The notes under the pieces were generated by a model. That model made no database searches, was not told where the DNA came from, and saw nothing but the letters and a program-made list of their open reading frames with translations. This document shows positions 5,575-7,283 of a DNA stretch of 7,283 nucleotides, piece by piece; within the stretch, counting starts at the first letter, position 1, and each line of letters opens with the position of its first letter. A program made the translations under genes and the position numbers. The stretch is from an uncultured Candidatus Saccharibacteria bacterium (GTDB lineage: Bacteria; Patescibacteriota; Saccharimonadia; Saccharimonadales; Saccharimonadaceae). Location of the stretch: positions 1 to 7,283 of the forward strand of contig CAMXZF010000030.1 of assembly GCA_947253405.1 (NCBI GenBank). Reading direction: 5' to 3'.

Positions 5575-6021
5575 TTAGCTCATAGAGCTTCCGTTATTTC
5601 TAATTGATTCAATTTTTGCACCATCCTTGTTGTATGGCATCGAAATATTGAATATTTTTGATTCTGGATCTTTGGCGCTAATCATAAACCAATTACCTAA
5701 ATCAACTACTGGGCGAAAATTACGGAAGATAAGGCTTCTGTCTAAAGCAATACCAGCACAAGCTAGTTGCTCGTCGTCTGTGCGAACAAAGCGCTCTTCT
5801 CTTTCTACGATTTCGCTTACACGATTTCCCACTATTTTTTTGTAAGAAACTCGGCAAACTAGCTGACAAGTTTTAAAATCTTTATTTATCAACTGGATTA
5901 TATCACTAGGATTACGACCCGACTTCCGGCGGACTTCTTCTTGACTAATCGATAAACCATTATCGTAAACAAAGCGAACCTTATCTAGTCTTTTTGACAT
6001 TTTATAGCTAACGCTAGACAT
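5575..6021 (-). CDS. Unknown protein, 148 aa, second of a tandem related pair
   Basis: The family is not recognised. The protein is soluble-looking, with no signal peptide or membrane helix. It begins with a basic N-terminus (MSSVSYKMSKRLDKVRF). A helical block at 29-49 contains PSDIIQLINKDF, then an alternating charged and hydrophobic stretch suggests beta strands (52-120), then a Ser/Asn-rich tail. The order of these elements matches the neighbouring 136-aa protein, whose equivalent block reads PSEIAAKLRRDF. The start at 6021 is supported by GAGGAG 7 nt upstream, a site overlapping the TGA of the upstream gene, so the two are co-transcribed and probably coupled. A strong hairpin terminator follows its TAA stop. 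No function is assigned. Confidence 0.7.
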   Translation of the reverse strand: MSSVSYKMSKRLDKVRFVYDNGLSISQEEVRRKSGRNPSDIIQLINKDFKTCQLVCRVSYKKIVGNRVSEIVEREERFVRTDDEQLACAGIALDRSLIFRNFRPVVDLGNWFMISAKDPESKIFNISMPYNKDGAKIESIRNNGSSMS

Positions 6022-6023
6022 AA

Positions 6024-6037
6024 GCTAACTCCTCTCA
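6024..6037 (-). promoter_or_regulatory. Ribosome site of the 148-aa gene overlapping the upstream stop codon
   Basis: TGAGAGGAG contains both the TGA stop of the 136-aa gene and the AGGAG Shine-Dalgarno site, 7 nt before the ATG at 6021. Ribosomes finishing the first gene would be placed to restart on the second. Confidence 0.65.
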
Positions 6038-6445
6038 AAGTTCAATATCTTCATGTTGATAAATCTTGCGCACACGAGCAGAATTATCGCTTAAGCAAAG
6101 CCACAAATCGTACCTATTATCAGCCTTATCGCCAATTAGTTTCCAATTTGACAGCACTACCTTTTTGCTCTTAACCCCTTTGGCATAAATGTTAGAGTTT
6201 TTGTCTTGACGAAAAATTAACTGCTTCTTTCTTCGCTCGCCATTTTTTCCTGAAGACCCCCTCATAACAAATCCAATTATATCGGAGCCAAAAAAATCTC
6301 GCCTGAGTTTAGCGGCTATTTCACTAGGCGTAAAATAACAATCGCGTGCAATCTCTGCTAAGTCGCAAAATGCGCTTGATCCTCGAAATTGAATTATGTG
6401 TAAATCGTAAATCTTTTCATTCAAATTTAATTTAGCGACACCCAT
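6035..6445 (-). CDS. Unknown protein, 136 aa, first of a tandem related pair
   Basis: The family is not recognised. It looks soluble, with no signal peptide or membrane helix. A short N-terminal beta-like part (1-22) is followed by a helical block (28-51: LAEIARDCYF then TPSEIAAKLRRDF), a basic turn (GKNGERRKK, 66-74), and a C-terminal part ending in SNWKLIGD (99-106) and YDLWLCLSD (112-120), which look like strands. The layout parallels the next gene (148 aa) with about the same spacing, including aligned E, R, P-S, I and D-F positions in the helical block. It starts at 6445, with GAGAGG about 10 nt upstream as a moderate ribosome site, behind a good promoter and a leader of about 74 nt. It ends in TGA. 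Confidence 0.7.
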   Translation of the reverse strand: MGVAKLNLNEKIYDLHIIQFRGSSAFCDLAEIARDCYFTPSEIAAKLRRDFFGSDIIGFVMRGSSGKNGERRKKQLIFRQDKNSNIYAKGVKSKKVVLSNWKLIGDKADNRYDLWLCLSDNSARVRKIYQHEDIEL

Positions 6446-6478
6446 AAAAATTGAACCTCTCTATTTTGTAAAGAACGA

Positions 6479-6515
6479 CCAAATATTTCAAATTTGGGCT
6501 GCTTATCAAACAAGC
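6479..6515 (-). other. Leader of the tandem pair with two small possible hairpins
   Basis: Within the roughly 74-nt leader, CCAAAT (6479-6484) can pair with ATTTGG (6492-6497), and GCTT (6501-6504) with AAGC (6512-6515). Both stems are short and AT-rich and no known riboswitch is recognised, so regulation by this leader is only a possibility. Confidence 0.25.
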
Positions 6516-6525
6516 AACAAAAACA

Positions 6526-6554
6526 ATTACACTCGATTATGACAGTTTAGTCAA
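6526..6554 (-). promoter_or_regulatory. Sigma70-type promoter of the tandem unknown genes
   Basis: On the minus strand a -35 box TTGACT (6549-6554) and a -10 box TGTAAT (6526-6531) are separated by exactly 17 nt, each matching five of six consensus bases. This is the best-formed two-box promoter in the window and gives the pair its own transcript. Confidence 0.65.
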
Positions 6555-6577
6555 GCATAAACATAATAGCTAAGACA

Positions 6578-7207
6578 CTACTTAGTTGGACTAAGTGCAT
6601 ATATAGTGGTATTTTCTGGTAAATTATTTATGTTCTTTATCTTAAAGACAGTTTGGCGCTCGACTAGCCCGCCCATCTCTTTAATAAAGTCATCCAAATT
6701 ATCCTGCGGCAATTCATAGCTAGTTTTACCATCATTATAATGAACCGGTATAATCACTTTTGGTGTAATCTGCCTAACTATAGTAGCTGCATCACGAGCA
6801 TCAAGTGTATAGCCGCCGCCACCAACTGGTATAATCACAATGTCAATTGGCCCAAGATTTTCTAGATCATCGTCATCAATCGGCGCACGAGTATGGCCAA
6901 CTACAGCTAAGCTCACCCCAGAAGCTTCAATTCGATATAGTGTAGCATCCTCCGCCTTTTCGCTATCAGACAAATGTGCAGCCACTGATATACCACGAAC
7001 ACTAACGTCCTTATGTTCATATTCGCCCGGCATATCAATCACAAAATTATCAGCTGAATTTTTGGGTGCAAATTTTGGCTGTGTTGCTAACACTACCGCA
7101 TCCGGATCATTTAAGGCTTTAACCTTTAGATTGCCTGGGTCAGTGACAATTACAATATTTTTATCTTTAATTACAACACAGTCGGCACCCTTATAATCAA
7201 TTTCCAT
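6578..7207 (-). CDS. Metallo-beta-lactamase-fold protein lacking most metal ligands
   Basis: 209 aa, resembling the UlaG-like/Lactamase_B_3 branch. Fold markers are MEIDYKGADC (1-10, usually GHS), the IDMPGEYEHKDVSVRGI block (57-73), IDIVIIPVGGGGYTLDARDA (121-140) and TPKVIIPVHY (148-157). The metal-binding HxHxDH loop expected after NDPDAVVL (33-40) is replaced by ATQPKFAP (41-48). The Asp of the HLGD motif is missing around VVGHTRAPI (102-110), though His105 and His156 remain. Normal hydrolase activity is therefore doubtful; a structural or binding role, or catalysis without a dinuclear centre, is possible. From memory, related Saccharibacteria proteins share this altered pattern, which would argue against a recent loss. 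The start is fixed by AAGGAG 7 nt upstream. It stands alone, and the next minus-strand genes have their own promoter. Confidence 0.8.
   Translation of the reverse strand: MEIDYKGADCVVIKDKNIVIVTDPGNLKVKALNDPDAVVLATQPKFAPKNSADNFVIDMPGEYEHKDVSVRGISVAAHLSDSEKAEDATLYRIEASGVSLAVVGHTRAPIDDDDLENLGPIDIVIIPVGGGGYTLDARDAATIVRQITPKVIIPVHYNDGKTSYELPQDNLDDFIKEMGGLVERQTVFKIKNINNLPENTTIYALSPTK
6580..6596. repeat. Perfect 7-bp hairpin overlapping the stop of the MBL-fold gene
   Basis: ACTTAGT and ACTAAGT flank a 3-nt loop and include the last codons and the first base of the TAG stop. No T-tract follows on the minus strand, so it is not a standard terminator, although it is the only hairpin near this gene end. 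Confidence 0.35.
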
Positions 7208-7213
7208 TATCTT

Positions 7214-7219
7214 ACTCCT
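7214..7219 (-). promoter_or_regulatory. Shine-Dalgarno site of the MBL-fold gene
   Basis: AAGGAG lies about 7 nt before the ATG at 7207 on the minus strand and supports this start. Confidence 0.75.
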
Positions 7220-7227
7220 TAGTTACT

Positions 7228-7233
7228 ATTCTA
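7228..7233 (-). promoter_or_regulatory. Possible -10 box (TAGAAT) of the MBL-fold gene
   Basis: TAGAAT, the same hexamer used for the aquaporin promoter, lies 20 nt before the start codon and would give a leader of roughly 13-15 nt just holding the AAGGAG. No good -35 is visible in the AT-rich upstream bases, and the sequence stops at 7283. Confidence 0.35.
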
Positions 7234-7283
7234 GTTCAGTGGATTTATAATTATTTAAAATGTTAGCTTTATCTAAAATATTA

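Noticed and set aside
5627..5845. Plus-strand open frame of 72 codons
   Set aside because: Antisense shadow inside the 148-aa gene with no ribosome site or recognisable motif.
5575..6445. Toxin-antitoxin pair or small defence operon
   Set aside because: Two small coupled genes suggested it, but neither resembles a toxin or antitoxin family, both are of similar size and layout, and no mobile-element features lie nearby.
6840..7196. Plus-strand open frame of 118 codons
   Set aside because: Antisense to the conserved MBL-fold reading frame; low-complexity Ser/Thr-rich product.
1..7283. CRISPR array, tRNA/rRNA, insertion sequence or phage genes
   Set aside because: No regularly spaced repeats, cloverleaf-like stretches, terminal inverted repeats, transposase or phage motifs were seen on either strand by eye; tRNAscan-SE or a repeat finder would settle it.

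Overview
This AT-rich window carries compact, short-gapped bacterial genes and most resembles a Candidatus Saccharibacteria (TM7, Patescibacteria) chromosome. The best clues are the SmpB sequence (its I-V-N-R-R start and the GKGKK-YDKRQ-IK-RD block) and a metallo-beta-lactamase-fold protein of a form I recall from that lineage; both are judgements from memory, not searches. Three genes end in TGA exactly where their families end, one of them inside an ATGA overlap, so UGA is read as stop and the UGA=Gly code of Gracilibacteria/SR1 does not apply.

Layout. Bases 1-388 (minus) hold the start of a membrane-anchored protein running off the left edge, preceded by an 82-residue tail-anchored protein. 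A short divergent promoter region (389-472) separates these from the only plus-strand gene, an aquaporin/MIP-family channel (473-1525) with a charged N-terminal extension. This converges on rmuC (1596-2672) across a shared bidirectional terminator. Upstream of rmuC is a minus-strand unit: a DUF2569-like four-helix membrane protein (4332-4895), exodeoxyribonuclease III (3507-4328), and a degenerate ribokinase-fold/NAD(P)H-hydrate-dehydratase-like protein (2710-3510). Its genes lie 3 nt apart or overlap by 4 nt. Next comes smpB (4977-5501), then two small tandem proteins of unknown function that look like diverged paralogs (5575-6021 and 6035-6445), and last a metallo-beta-lactamase-fold protein lacking its main metal ligands (6578-7207).

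Functionally this is mostly housekeeping: base-excision repair (exonuclease III), restraint of DNA rearrangement (RmuC) and ribosome rescue (SmpB), mixed with membrane proteins and lineage-specific small proteins. Nothing points to a mobile element, CRISPR array, phage or defence island, and no RNA gene was found. There is no gene-free stretch over 300 bases.

The most interesting signals are: two enzyme-fold proteins that kept the fold but lost catalytic residues; a channel whose second NPA box lacks the usual arginine; the tandem unknown pair; and a split in translation signals, where some genes have strong Shine-Dalgarno sites while others have a TATAAT box 7-10 nt before the start codon, suggesting leaderless or near-leaderless mRNAs. 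I did not find a clear new multi-gene system.
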